Positions 7,209-14,831 of a DNA stretch of 22,345 nt are shown here, in pieces. The position numbers were made by a program, and so were the translations under genes. Source of the DNA: a virus; the IMG/VR virus record IMGVR_UViG_3300044641_004693, positions 1-22,345 of that record; one strand, 5' to 3'. The notes under the pieces were generated by a model. It saw nothing but the letters and a program-made list of their open reading frames with translations, was not told the origin of the DNA and searched no databases. Position 1 is the first letter of the stretch; each line of letters begins with the position of its first letter.

Positions 7209-7442
7209 TTAGCTGTTGACAGTATTGAACGGGCTGTGATCTTCAAAGATCCACCCTTGCTCTTGCAAGTAGGCGCGATTGGCTGGATTTTTGGTAAACG
7301 CATCCAGGGCTTCTAAACGGCGCACAATAGCGCAACGGCCTGTGCCGTGTTGGCGATCACGATAACCTGTGACTGACTTTGAATAATCGCTGAGAATGTC
7401 TGCTAGGTCTGCATCGCTGTAACGGCTGTTGAACCAATCCAT
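7209..7442 (-). CDS. Hypothetical protein, 77 aa
   Basis: Not recognised. A small soluble protein starting MDWFNSRYSDADLADILSDY and rich in Asp, Arg and Tyr; the middle (RDRQHGTGRCAIVRRLEALDAF) looks helical. Strong Shine-Dalgarno CAGGAGTAACAA before ATG 7442, in the conserved leader of promoter module copy 2. It is cotranscribed with the 73-aa membrane protein. Confidence 0.75.
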   Translation of the reverse strand: MDWFNSRYSDADLADILSDYSKSVTGYRDRQHGTGRCAIVRRLEALDAFTKNPANRAYLQEQGWIFEDHSPFNTVNS

Positions 7443-7449
7443 TTGTTAC

Positions 7450-7519
7450 TCCTGTTTGTTTACTGTAAAAACAGTATAGCATTTTGGGTATTTCTGGTCA
7501 ACCAAAAAGTGTTGTATTA
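7450..7519 (-). repeat. Early promoter/stem-loop module, copy 2
   Basis: A 34-bp leader segment (7450-7483) is identical to 7892-7925 and includes the -10 box, an ACTGT/ACAGT mini-hairpin and the AACAAACAGGA Shine-Dalgarno region. Beyond the -35 it shares CAACACTTTTTGGTTGACC with copy 3. The upstream stem is weaker (TTGT/ACAA). Confidence 0.8.
7473..7501 (-). promoter_or_regulatory. Sigma70-type early promoter, module copy 2
   Basis: TTGACC (7496-7501), 17-bp spacer, TATACT (7473-7478) with TGC just before the -10 (extended -10), reading toward the 77-aa gene. Confidence 0.8.
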
Positions 7520-7882
7520 AAACAATATGTCCCACAAGAAAAGAGGTACAGCAAGGAAACACGCAATGAAAAATAGAATCAAAGTCCAAAGAAACTTGAC
7601 AAAGGTCACTATTCCCCAATGTGGGAAAAACAAGAATCCTATTACAACCACTGCAACCAAGATTAACAATGCTATGTAGATTGGCCATGGCGGAGGAGCA
7701 GTGTCGCTGTAACCACCACCAAAACCACCACCGGCTCCCGCCTGTTGGGACAACAGTTTGTTTTGTTGGTCTAGTTTTTCATTGGTCTGGCAACCCGCGC
7801 AAGTCAATGACCAACCGTATGGTTTTACTGTACCGCACCGAATACAGTTTGAATTATTTTTTAGGTAATTACCGTCGCTCAT
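7517..7882 (-). CDS. Zinc-ribbon membrane protein, 121 aa
   Basis: The start MSDGNYLKNNSNCIRCGTVK at ATG 7882 is chosen because the longer frame would read through the early promoter leader. It has an N-terminal zinc ribbon (CIRC ... CAGC, CX2C-X12-CX2C, residues 13-31), a Gln-rich segment, a Gly-rich linker (AGAGGGFGGGY) and two hydrophobic helices near the C-terminus (about 69-89 and 93-119). The layout is that of a membrane-anchored protein with a cytoplasmic zinc ribbon. Function unknown. It is alone between promoter copies 3 and 2. Confidence 0.8.
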   Translation of the reverse strand: MSDGNYLKNNSNCIRCGTVKPYGWSLTCAGCQTNEKLDQQNKLLSQQAGAGGGFGGGYSDTAPPPWPIYIALLILVAVVVIGFLFFPHWGIVTFVKFLWTLILFFIACFLAVPLFLWDILF

Positions 7883-7891
7883 GTTTGCCAG

Positions 7892-7980
7892 TCCTGTTTG
7901 TTTACTGTAAAAACAGTATAGCATTAGGGCGATTTTGGGTCAACCAAAATCTCAGCAAAAAGTGTTGTTTTTCAGCAACA
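7892..7980 (-). repeat. Early promoter/stem-loop module, copy 3
   Basis: It contains a TGTTG (7963-7967), 8-nt loop, CAACA (7976-7980) stem followed on the minus strand by CTTTTT, which may weakly terminate the 629-aa gene transcript. After it come the promoter (7915-7943) and the 34-bp leader (7892-7925) identical to that of copy 2. Confidence 0.8.
7915..7943 (-). promoter_or_regulatory. Sigma70-type early promoter, module copy 3
   Basis: TTGACC (7938-7943), 17-bp spacer, TATACT (7915-7920) with an extended TGC, reading toward the 121-aa zinc-ribbon gene. Confidence 0.8.
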
Positions 7981-7981
7981 A

Positions 7982-9871
7982 TTACGCAGAAGTTGCAGGT
8001 ATTTGGGTGTCAGAACCTATTCCAGCTGTGTCAAATACCTTGATATTTCTGCCTTCTCTAAAGCTGGCAATAATGGCTTGCCCGTACTGATTTGAAGTGT
8101 CAGTGATTGCTGTAAAGAAATCGTTTTGACCTTTTGGGGCCACATCTGTGCCAATGTCGTGCAGACTACTGCTGAGACTCATGACGCTGCTTCTGGAGTT
8201 GGCAGCAAGATCTGTAAATGTCACTTGTGCAAGAACCAAGTTATTTGTTTCTGCGCTCAACTGCTGAGCCATTGTGGTAAAGCTGGTATTGAGACTACTG
8301 GTGTTGCTGGCGTTGTTTGCGGCCACGTTGGCAATAAGGTTGGCAGCGGCTGGTATTAGACCGGTACTGAAAGCAGCATCCAAGTTGCCATATGTTCCTG
8401 CTCCCGGCAAGCCTGGTGGGATAGTGATGGTGATTTCGATGGGGCTGGGATTTACTACCGTGGTATAATCACCGTTTAGTGTGTCTTGCATTACGGTATA
8501 AACGCCGTTGGTGGCGTCAGTTAAGGTGTAGAGAGCATTGGCTGACTGCATGTAGTTTATGGTGCTGGTCACGGAAGTGAATTCAGCAGTATAAGGTACG
8601 CCAGCAGTGGCACCCATGAAGTCAAACAAGGTTAGTGTACCGTTTGGACCTGTTCCTGTGGCCAAGGTACTGTTGATGTTGGAAGCAACACTGGCAGGAA
8701 CAGGTTTTGTTAGGGCAGTAATATCTCCCAAGCCCGAGTTGGTTTCAGTTGTTGCTACTGTTCTGGCCAACACTGGCAAGGTCAGTTGAAAAATGTTTTT
8801 GACCTGTTGCAAACTGTCAGCAATGGCCTGCGCAGCTAAGGCCTGGTCTGGTGGTATAATCTTAGATAAACCAACGTAGGCTGGGCTGGTACCATACACT
8901 AACAGCAGATTGCTGTTGACAGTGGCAGCAGAAACATACACATTGCTGAGCACCGTGGCAGTGGGGCTGACATCAGTACCAGTGGGTGTTAAATTGGTCA
9001 GACCCAAGTAACTGTTGGGCAGGCTCTTTACTGGATTCAACAGGTCAGCCATTGTGGACAAGTTTTCAGTGGTCACACTCAACAGCAGCTTGACCTGATC
9101 TAGTAGGTCGCCTGTGACTTGAGTCATGACTTGATAAATCAACAGATCCACTGATCCAGCCACTTCAGATCCGCGTTGTATAGAACTGAGGTCATCTATA
9201 GTAACTCCAGCATTGATTAACTGTTGTGTCAATTCTGGCATGATACCGCCAGCTTGTGACATTTGATACAGTAACACCCAGGGATATCCAAACAGCGGTA
9301 ATTTGTTCAAGGCCCAAGCAGTTCCTAGTTTGGCCAAGTCTGCGCCAAATGTCGGCAAGTTTCTATTGATGTCGCTAATGCCACCTGTAGTTATGCTGTT
9401 CATACTGGTAAAGGTTGTGTCCAACACCGCAGAATTTTTTACACTGTTGATGATGGGATTGTTTTGTACAATATAGCCTTGACACTGACCATATACCTGT
9501 GCAAACTTGCCCAGGTCGCCGTTGCCCAAGATTAAGTTTGCCTGTGTGGTCACCAGACCCGAAAACCCTGTGGCACTGTTGCCAATAGGCAAGGTGTTGG
9601 CATACGCAGCAGGCACTGCATCAGTAATGGCTGGCAGTGTGTTGGCCGCCAGGCTCTGTAAAGAACTAAAAGTGCTGGTGGTGATTTGATCATTGGCTGT
9701 GCCCACATTGGCAGCAGCCGATGACAGTATACCAAGATAGTCACTGACCGCAGTGGTACTGGCATAAGCATTAATGGCCACTGTCAAGTTGCCACTGATC
9801 ACGAGACCTTGGTTTTGCAGTAGGCCATCAGTGGCAATCAACATTACTGAACTATAAGGACCTTGACTCAT
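7982..9871 (-). CDS. Probable virion structural protein, 629 aa
   Basis: Long, nearly Cys-free protein rich in Ala, Thr, Ser, Asn, Leu and Val, beginning MSQGPYSSVMLIATDGLLQN. Its composition is typical of phage tail or baseplate proteins. Many segments repeat the same style of Asn/Thr-Leu helices without exact repeats. It is 3 nt downstream of the PAAR gene and must share its late transcript, which supports a tail-tip or baseplate location. No enzymatic motif is visible and I do not recognise the family. It could instead be a secreted or injected effector carried by the PAAR spike. A weak stem-loop follows its stop. Confidence 0.75.
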   Translation of the reverse strand: MSQGPYSSVMLIATDGLLQNQGLVISGNLTVAINAYASTTAVSDYLGILSSAAANVGTANDQITTSTFSSLQSLAANTLPAITDAVPAAYANTLPIGNSATGFSGLVTTQANLILGNGDLGKFAQVYGQCQGYIVQNNPIINSVKNSAVLDTTFTSMNSITTGGISDINRNLPTFGADLAKLGTAWALNKLPLFGYPWVLLYQMSQAGGIMPELTQQLINAGVTIDDLSSIQRGSEVAGSVDLLIYQVMTQVTGDLLDQVKLLLSVTTENLSTMADLLNPVKSLPNSYLGLTNLTPTGTDVSPTATVLSNVYVSAATVNSNLLLVYGTSPAYVGLSKIIPPDQALAAQAIADSLQQVKNIFQLTLPVLARTVATTETNSGLGDITALTKPVPASVASNINSTLATGTGPNGTLTLFDFMGATAGVPYTAEFTSVTSTINYMQSANALYTLTDATNGVYTVMQDTLNGDYTTVVNPSPIEITITIPPGLPGAGTYGNLDAAFSTGLIPAAANLIANVAANNASNTSSLNTSFTTMAQQLSAETNNLVLAQVTFTDLAANSRSSVMSLSSSLHDIGTDVAPKGQNDFFTAITDTSNQYGQAIIASFREGRNIKVFDTAGIGSDTQIPATSA

Positions 9872-9874
9872 TGT

Positions 9875-10165
9875 TTATCCGATAAAGACACTTTCGCTGC
9901 CTTGAATTATTTGTGTGCATTCACTCATACGATCGCCTACAGTGGCAATGGGCTTTCCATTCACAAAAACAGAACTGCTACGAGCTATGATTTTGCTCAC
10001 ATGCGGTACGCACTTGTTGCCCTGTGGTTTTTGATGCACTGTGCTGGAATCGCCGTCGCGAGCCACAGGCCGCCCATCAACAAACACATCTGGGGATCCT
10101 GCAGCAATTGTGTATCCACTGCAATGTACAGCCCCGGCATCACCTTGTCTTGCTACTGCTGGCAT
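9875..10165 (-). CDS. PAAR-domain spike tip protein
   Basis: 96 aa. Forms the zinc-bound sharp tip on the central baseplate spike that pierces the outer membrane. Two PAAR-like repeats are clear: GSPDVFVDGRPVARDGD at 23-39 and SSSVFVNGKPIATVGDRMSE at 63-82. Candidate zinc ligands are H14, H44, H55 and C83. The length matches single-domain PAAR proteins. The ribosome binding site (GAGAGAAATACT) lies inside the 3' arm of a 12-bp inverted repeat, and a late promoter octamer sits in its loop, so translation is probably restricted to late transcripts. The downstream 629-aa gene is coupled. Confidence 0.95.
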   Translation of the reverse strand: MPAVARQGDAGAVHCSGYTIAAGSPDVFVDGRPVARDGDSSTVHQKPQGNKCVPHVSKIIARSSSVFVNGKPIATVGDRMSECTQIIQGSESVFIG

Positions 10166-10166
10166 A

Positions 10167-10206
10167 GTATTTCTCTCGTAAGTTGTATATTTATCGAGAG
10201 AAATAC
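10167..10206 (-). promoter_or_regulatory. 12-bp perfect inverted repeat enclosing the late promoter and covering the PAAR ribosome binding site
   Basis: Arms 10167-10178 and 10195-10206 (GTATTTCTCTCG / CGAGAGAAATAC) with a 16-nt loop. On the minus strand the downstream arm is the Shine-Dalgarno region of the PAAR gene. A transcript coming from the upstream oxygenase gene would fold the whole hairpin. Confidence 0.85.
10188..10195 (-). promoter_or_regulatory. T4-type late promoter GATAAATA for PAAR
   Basis: The octamer is GATAAATA followed by TACAACTTA. By the T4 rule, transcription would start near 10182, giving a leader of about 17 nt that lacks the upstream hairpin arm and leaves the ribosome binding site free. 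Confidence 0.7.
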
Positions 10207-10213
10207 AGGTGTA

Positions 10214-10861
10214 TTATGTATTGGCCAGTTGTGCAAGATACTGGTCAGTAGCCGGAGTTCGAACACCAGTTACTTGCAGCGTTACTCTTGGGTGATGGCT
10301 GGCATTGGCTGTGGCATGTGGTAGATTTTGCCAATCAAATGTGGTCACTTCGCCGGCACGCCAACGACTATGGCAGTAGTTGCCATAACTCCAAAACTGT
10401 CCAGATTCCCAATCAGTCAGCTGTATTTGTACACGAAGCACACTGTCGGGATCGTCGGGATTCCACTTTTCCAACTTGTCCAGGTGCAGGTTCCAAACTT
10501 GACCAGGCATTTGTACGTGAATACGAGCCATGGAATCTTCCAAGGCAAAGCGGTCAGCAATATCTTGTAACACAGGAGGAATTGCCCAGTTGAGATTGCT
10601 AATCACATAGTCTTTACCGTAGCCTTCACGTTCCAGGTCGTAGTCTTCAGCGGCTAGTTCTTCTTCAGGACGGCTTTTGCCCGCAGCACCCCGTGTGCGC
10701 CAAGTAGCAGACCGCGAGTTGGCCACAATGTCTGCCAACTCTGAATCCCAGCAGGGTTCAATAAATCCCAAGCGCACAACACGATCTTGATCGGGATCAA
10801 ATTGTTGATTATCAAAATGATATTGACTGCGTTTTTTTGTTTCGTCCCAGGAGCTTTTCAT
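10214..10861 (-). CDS. 2-oxoglutarate/Fe(II)-dependent oxygenase
   Basis: 215 aa. Expected to hydroxylate or otherwise oxidise a substrate using 2-oxoglutarate and O2. The double-stranded beta-helix signature is complete: iron ligands H126-x-D128 (NLHLDK) and distal H182 (NLPHATAN), and the 2OG-binding R192 (HPRVTLQVTG). The segment VLRVQIQLTDWESGQFWSYG matches the strands between them. Substrate not deducible; it could be a protein side chain, a nucleotide or a small metabolite. ATG 10861 overlaps the upstream sulfotransferase-like stop (ATGA), so it is the last gene of the tctA-tctC cassette. Phages of marine bacteria often carry such oxygenases. Confidence 0.88.
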   Translation of the reverse strand: MKSSWDETKKRSQYHFDNQQFDPDQDRVVRLGFIEPCWDSELADIVANSRSATWRTRGAAGKSRPEEELAAEDYDLEREGYGKDYVISNLNWAIPPVLQDIADRFALEDSMARIHVQMPGQVWNLHLDKLEKWNPDDPDSVLRVQIQLTDWESGQFWSYGNYCHSRWRAGEVTTFDWQNLPHATANASHHPRVTLQVTGVRTPATDQYLAQLANT

Positions 10862-11472
10862 ACGACTGTTACCTCTATGTCTGATTTTTTATAACTTTGA
10901 TAATACTCCATTGGCGGTGGTTCGATACCCAAGGTTCTTGCCAAGGTCAGGTTGTCACCAATGTAATAGCTGTCTTTCCATGCTGCCAAGATGTCACGAT
11001 TTTGATCTGCAATGATGCCGGCCATGTTTCTTAAGTTTACGTAATACTTATCATATTTGGGGTATGTGATGTCAAAGTGTCCGCACTTGACCCACCAGCC
11101 CAGGCAAGCATCGTCGTTTCTGTGTACCAGAATAACAGGACACTCGGGCCAATGCTGCTTTAAGAAATCAATATGATGCGCAAACACATGACTCTTAACA
11201 ATGCGTACACCTTCACCTGAAAATGGACGATCAAATTCTGCTTCACATTCAGCTTTGGTATATTCGTTTAGTCGATCAAAGAATCCGCCAAATTCCATGC
11301 CGGGATCAAAGTATGCGCCCATATGCATCAAATGTGGTTCTCCCCAAGCACTGTGCCAGTATTCGCGTTCAGGACTTGCGTCACTACGATCGATACTGGG
11401 ACTAAAGTAAATGTTCTTGCTGACACTGGACCACTTGGATCCCGGTGCACCTGCCATAAAAATATATTTCAT
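10858..11472 (-). CDS. Sulfotransferase-like protein
   Basis: 204 aa. It resembles PAPS-dependent sulfotransferases: a P-loop-like 5'-phosphosulfate segment near the N-terminus (MAGAPGSKWSSVSKNI, 6-21) and a 3'-phosphate-binding-like stretch (VILVHRNDDACLGWW, 113-127) preceded by the IVKSH strand (91-95). The P-loop GAPGSKWSSVSK departs from the usual GxPRSGTT, so PAPS use is not certain. Substrate unknown. It overlaps tctC upstream and the oxygenase downstream by 4 nt each (ATGA), so all are translated together. Alternative: a kinase-like P-loop protein. Confidence 0.7.
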   Translation of the reverse strand: MKYIFMAGAPGSKWSSVSKNIYFSPSIDRSDASPEREYWHSAWGEPHLMHMGAYFDPGMEFGGFFDRLNEYTKAECEAEFDRPFSGEGVRIVKSHVFAHHIDFLKQHWPECPVILVHRNDDACLGWWVKCGHFDITYPKYDKYYVNLRNMAGIIADQNRDILAAWKDSYYIGDNLTLARTLGIEPPPMEYYQSYKKSDIEVTVV

Positions 11473-12530
11473 TTGATCACCAATTCAGGTTTGTAAACGC
11501 TTTTGAATTGATAAGCATTGTCGTGCCACCAAACCAAAGTCTGCAATTTTTTCTCAGTGATATTTTTACGCAAGCGATCTACAACTTGATTACCGTCTGC
11601 GCCGACAATCCATGTGTAACGACCCGAGTCTGCTTCTAATGCTTTGACTGCGTCGGGATCGGCTAACATACTGCGAAGTGCTGCTCGCAATTTTTCTGCA
11701 TTGGGATTACCTTTGTTTACCCACAAAGCCTTTTGTAACACATCTCTAAAGTTTCTTTGCAGTGTATACGCTTCATACAATTCGCCACGAGGCTCTTGTC
11801 CGTATATGCGTTTGAAGACATCTTCAAATCGAAAACCTGGAGGAAAGTTAGGATCTTCTTGCTGCTGACCTGTTGCTAAATCTAACACACCGTGGTGATA
11901 CCAAATCTTGCTGTCGGGTTTGTTGACATAGTGTTTGATCCAAGCAGCCGGTGTTTCTCTCACTGTGTTGAGTTCTCCTCGCTGATATGCCAATCTGCGT
12001 TCTGAACCTTTGATTCCGTTGACCCAGGTCACATGTTTTTTCCAACATGCCAGGTAATTTTCTTTCTTGGGCAAGTTGCCGCAGACCAGCATGGCAATGG
12101 CCATGCCGTCGGGTTCAAGTCCCGAGCCACCAGCAATACGTATACGATCACGTTCAGGATTAGTTGTAGCTGCATGTCCTAATACAATGTTGAGATTCTG
12201 CATGCCAATGGAATCGTAGTGCTTGTAGTCATAGTCAATTTGGTCTACCAGATAACTGACGCCGTTGCCGCCGTGGCTGACCATGATCACTTTGGGATCT
12301 GTTCTTAGCTTGTTGTGAAACTCGTTAAAGCCAGGAATGTCTTTGGCCCCAGGAATGTGCTGGATTACAATTTTTTCTCCCAGATGCTTTTCTAAATGTC
12401 GGGCAACAATGTTGGCCCAAACACTGGTGCCACCTCCGGGTGCCTGTGGTACAATCATGCGATACTCAGCATGTGCTGTGCTGACTACAACAGCCAATCC
12501 AGCAATGATCAATTTTACTATGTTGCGCAT
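11469..12530 (-). CDS. tctC: Tripartite tricarboxylate transporter periplasmic binding protein (TctC/Bug family)
   Basis: 353 aa. The signal peptide (1-22, MRNIVKLIIAGLAVVVSTAHA then E) is followed by the Bug-family start YRMIVPQAPGGGTSVWANIV, where the G-rich loop binds the carboxylate ligand. Length is slightly above the usual 320. It should capture a di- or tricarboxylate or related organic acid in the periplasm and pass it to TctA. Shine-Dalgarno AAGGAGATTAAT overlaps the tctA stop; the gap is 11 nt. It also overlaps the sulfotransferase-like gene. The middle region (about 150-230) is less like ordinary Bug proteins, so the ligand cannot be guessed. Confidence 0.85.
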   Translation of the reverse strand: MRNIVKLIIAGLAVVVSTAHAEYRMIVPQAPGGGTSVWANIVARHLEKHLGEKIVIQHIPGAKDIPGFNEFHNKLRTDPKVIMVSHGGNGVSYLVDQIDYDYKHYDSIGMQNLNIVLGHAATTNPERDRIRIAGGSGLEPDGMAIAMLVCGNLPKKENYLACWKKHVTWVNGIKGSERRLAYQRGELNTVRETPAAWIKHYVNKPDSKIWYHHGVLDLATGQQQEDPNFPPGFRFEDVFKRIYGQEPRGELYEAYTLQRNFRDVLQKALWVNKGNPNAEKLRAALRSMLADPDAVKALEADSGRYTWIVGADGNQVVDRLRKNITEKKLQTLVWWHDNAYQFKSVYKPELVIK

Positions 12531-12541
12531 ATTAATCTCCT

Positions 12542-13981
12542 TTAATGATATGCTAACCCGCGATTGGGTCTAAAAATACTGTAAGTTACAATGACTAGAG
12601 AAATAACGGTTAGAGACACAAATATGGGTCGTGTTGCCAATTCGTTTATGGTGTACAAGGCTTGAGTTTGCTGAATGTAATTTTCCAGTTTCTCTACCAG
12701 GATAAATGCCACCATCACTGCTGGGCGTGAGATACCAAATTTTTTGCAAGCCACGCCCAACACACTGCACAATGCCAAAATATAAAGATCGTTCACAGTT
12801 CCAGTGTATTCCAAGCAACTCCATACAATAATGGACAAGATCACAACAGCGTAAATCCAGTAGGGTATTTCCAGCAGCTTGACCACAATGCGTGTGGTAA
12901 ACATTGCAATAAAAAATGCTAATACCGTGCTGGCAATAAATGCTCCGCCCAGGCTCCAGAAAAATGCAGTGTCTTTGAGTGTTTCAGGTGTGCCCAATTC
13001 CATTCCAAAGTAAACACATATGGCCATCATAATGGCTGCAAATGGTGCACCAGGGATGCCAAACAACACAGTAGGAACCATGCTGGAAGCTTTTTGTGCA
13101 TTGTTGGCACCTTCGCAGCCCAGCAAGCCTTTGATGTTGCCGTTGCCAAATGTTTCTCGGGGATTCTTAGCCACTGTGGCACCATAGGCCATGATGTCGC
13201 CTACCGATCCACCAATTCCTGGCAGCAGGCCTGAAACAAATCCAATGAATCCACCACGCAAAACTTCACGCCAATGCATCACACAATCTCTGAACCCACG
13301 AAACAGTTGCGGCCAATAATCTGTAATGGGTTCTGGGCGTACTGCAGATTTTCTAAATCCCGACATGACTTCTGGTATACCAAACAAGCCAGCAATCAAA
13401 GGAATCAATTGTATGCCGGCTCCGAGATATTCCCAACCACCGGTATAACGCACAACTCCCGTGGCAGGGTTTTGCCCAATCATACCTAGAAAACAGCCCA
13501 GGCCGATGGCCACCAAACTCAGCAGCACATTTTTGCTGGTAATGAATCCCACACAGGCCAGTGCCATCAACATGAACGCCATAAACTCCGGAATACCAAA
13601 TACCAATACCAATTTGGAATACCATGGCATCAGTGCAAATGCTATTGTGCCCCACAGCACTCCGTTTACAGTGGAATCCATAATGGCAATGCCAATGGCA
13701 CGAGCAGCCTGTCCTTGCTGCGACATCTTGTATCCATCAATAATGCTGGCAGCGGTGGAATTACTACCGGGTATTCCGGTCAAGATACTGGTGAAACTGT
13801 CGCCAGTTGACGATGCTGCTATTAGACTGGTTAAAAACACAATGCCCAAGTAAGGATCTGCAAGAAAGTAACTGCTGAGTCCAAACACAGTTAATAAACC
13901 TGTGGTGGCCCCAGCCATTGGCATGATGCCAATAATCATTCCATAAACAGTACCAAGCAGGCACCAAATCACATAATCCAT
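12542..13981 (-). CDS. tctA: Tripartite tricarboxylate transporter large membrane subunit (TctA family)
   Basis: 479 aa, about a dozen hydrophobic helices. Ion-coupled permease that takes a carboxylate from TctC. Family signatures are intact: GIPGS at 69-73, GLLPGIGGSVGDIMAYG at 251-267 and the CEGANNAQKASSMVP ... FGIPGAP segment at 289-313, matching the EAANNA ... LGIPGs motif of TctA. Length matches the usual 500. The small subunit TctB (about 150 aa, four helices) is not encoded anywhere in this window, although the next gene is directly tctC. The start ATG 13981 is preceded by 115 nt of AT-rich intergenic DNA holding a late-type octamer. Confidence 0.9.
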   Translation of the reverse strand: MDYVIWCLLGTVYGMIIGIMPMAGATTGLLTVFGLSSYFLADPYLGIVFLTSLIAASSTGDSFTSILTGIPGSNSTAASIIDGYKMSQQGQAARAIGIAIMDSTVNGVLWGTIAFALMPWYSKLVLVFGIPEFMAFMLMALACVGFITSKNVLLSLVAIGLGCFLGMIGQNPATGVVRYTGGWEYLGAGIQLIPLIAGLFGIPEVMSGFRKSAVRPEPITDYWPQLFRGFRDCVMHWREVLRGGFIGFVSGLLPGIGGSVGDIMAYGATVAKNPRETFGNGNIKGLLGCEGANNAQKASSMVPTVLFGIPGAPFAAIMMAICVYFGMELGTPETLKDTAFFWSLGGAFIASTVLAFFIAMFTTRIVVKLLEIPYWIYAVVILSIIVWSCLEYTGTVNDLYILALCSVLGVACKKFGISRPAVMVAFILVEKLENYIQQTQALYTINELATRPIFVSLTVISLVIVTYSIFRPNRGLAYH

Positions 13982-14096
13982 CGAGTTACCGTGTTGAGAG
14001 AGAAATATATTGCAGAAGATTTTGCAAGATAATTAATACTATATATCAAAAATTTATTTGTTTAACAAATTTATTTATCAAAATAGGAAATTTTTA
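13982..14096. promoter_or_regulatory. Divergent AT-rich intergenic region between tctA and methyltransferase genes
   Basis: No gene. It contains ATTTGTT-T-AACAAAT (14057-14071), an imperfect palindrome, plus repeats of AAATTTATTT. A possible weak -35/-10 pair on the minus strand (TTGTTA, 17 bp, TATATA) points to tctA. Confidence 0.5.
14072..14079 (-). promoter_or_regulatory. Late-type octamer GATAAATA upstream of tctA
   Basis: Same octamer as the PAAR late promoter, 91 nt before the tctA ATG on the minus strand. In such AT-rich DNA it may be a chance match. Confidence 0.4.
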
Positions 14097-14831
14097 ATGA
14101 ATAGCAAAATTTTTAATTGTATCTTAGAAAAATTACAAGATACCTGGCATTTACCAAAATACGCAGAAATTCGTGCCGATTTCAACAAAGACACTGTGTT
14201 AGATCAATTGCCTTGGACTCCGGCACGCAAACTAAAGTTTCAGCAAGATTTAAGTTCTACATTCAATGTACCTGTTGAAATAGAAGGCACTATTGCTAAT
14301 CTAGTTAACAGAACCGATGTACGTTACTTGTCGTGGTTCTTTGGTGAGATATGGAAGCCCCGTACAGAAAAATATCATTGGACTGGATATCGTGTTGCAG
14401 AAGAAATTTGTCGTATGAATCCACGAAAAGTATTGGATGTGGGTTGCGGATACAATCCCTTTAAAGGACGTATTCCTAATCTCATAGGTATTGATCCTTA
14501 CAACAACTGTGCTGACTTCATGGTCGACATCTTGGATTATCATGTAGAGCCTGCTAGCTTTGATCATGTGATTGCCCTGGGTTCAATCAACTTCAACAGC
14601 AGGGAAGATATTGAACTACGGTTCTCTGCCACTATCAACTTGCTGGCACCAGGCGGTCATTTGTGGATGCGTTGCAACCCAGGACACAGTCATAAAAATG
14701 GACCATGGGTTGAAATTTTCCCATGGTCCTTCGATGTTGCTTACGAGTTAGCCAAGCAGTTCGACTTAACTCTAGAAACTCTTAAACAGGATCAAGACAG
14801 ATTGTTTTTCCTGTTCAAGCGTAACGCTTAA
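14097..14831 (+). CDS. Class I SAM-dependent methyltransferase
   Basis: 244 aa from ATG 14097, chosen over an upstream TTG because AGGAAATTTTTA gives a good Shine-Dalgarno. Motif I VLDVGCGYNPF at 112-122 binds SAM; the acidic residue D133 (LIGIDPYNNC) follows strand 2; the post-I region DILDYHV and a later LLAPGGHLW (182-190) fit the Rossmann fold. An N-terminal helical segment of about 105 residues precedes it. Substrate unknown. It is one of two plus-strand genes, divergent from tctA, and its stop overlaps the convergent Sm-like gene by 3 nt (14829-14830 shared with that TAA). AT content appears higher than that of its neighbours, which may indicate recent acquisition. Confidence 0.85.
   Translation: MNSKIFNCILEKLQDTWHLPKYAEIRADFNKDTVLDQLPWTPARKLKFQQDLSSTFNVPVEIEGTIANLVNRTDVRYLSWFFGEIWKPRTEKYHWTGYRVAEEICRMNPRKVLDVGCGYNPFKGRIPNLIGIDPYNNCADFMVDILDYHVEPASFDHVIALGSINFNSREDIELRFSATINLLAPGGHLWMRCNPGHSHKNGPWVEIFPWSFDVAYELAKQFDLTLETLKQDQDRLFFLFKRNA

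Noticed and set aside
7446-7688. 80-aa minus-strand frame in a different phase
   Set aside because: It overlaps the 121-aa zinc-ribbon gene and the early promoter leader, and its start would lie inside that gene.
7982-9871. Internal tandem repeats in the 629-aa protein
   Set aside because: The repeated look comes from Ala/Thr/Asn-rich composition; no exact or periodic unit was found.
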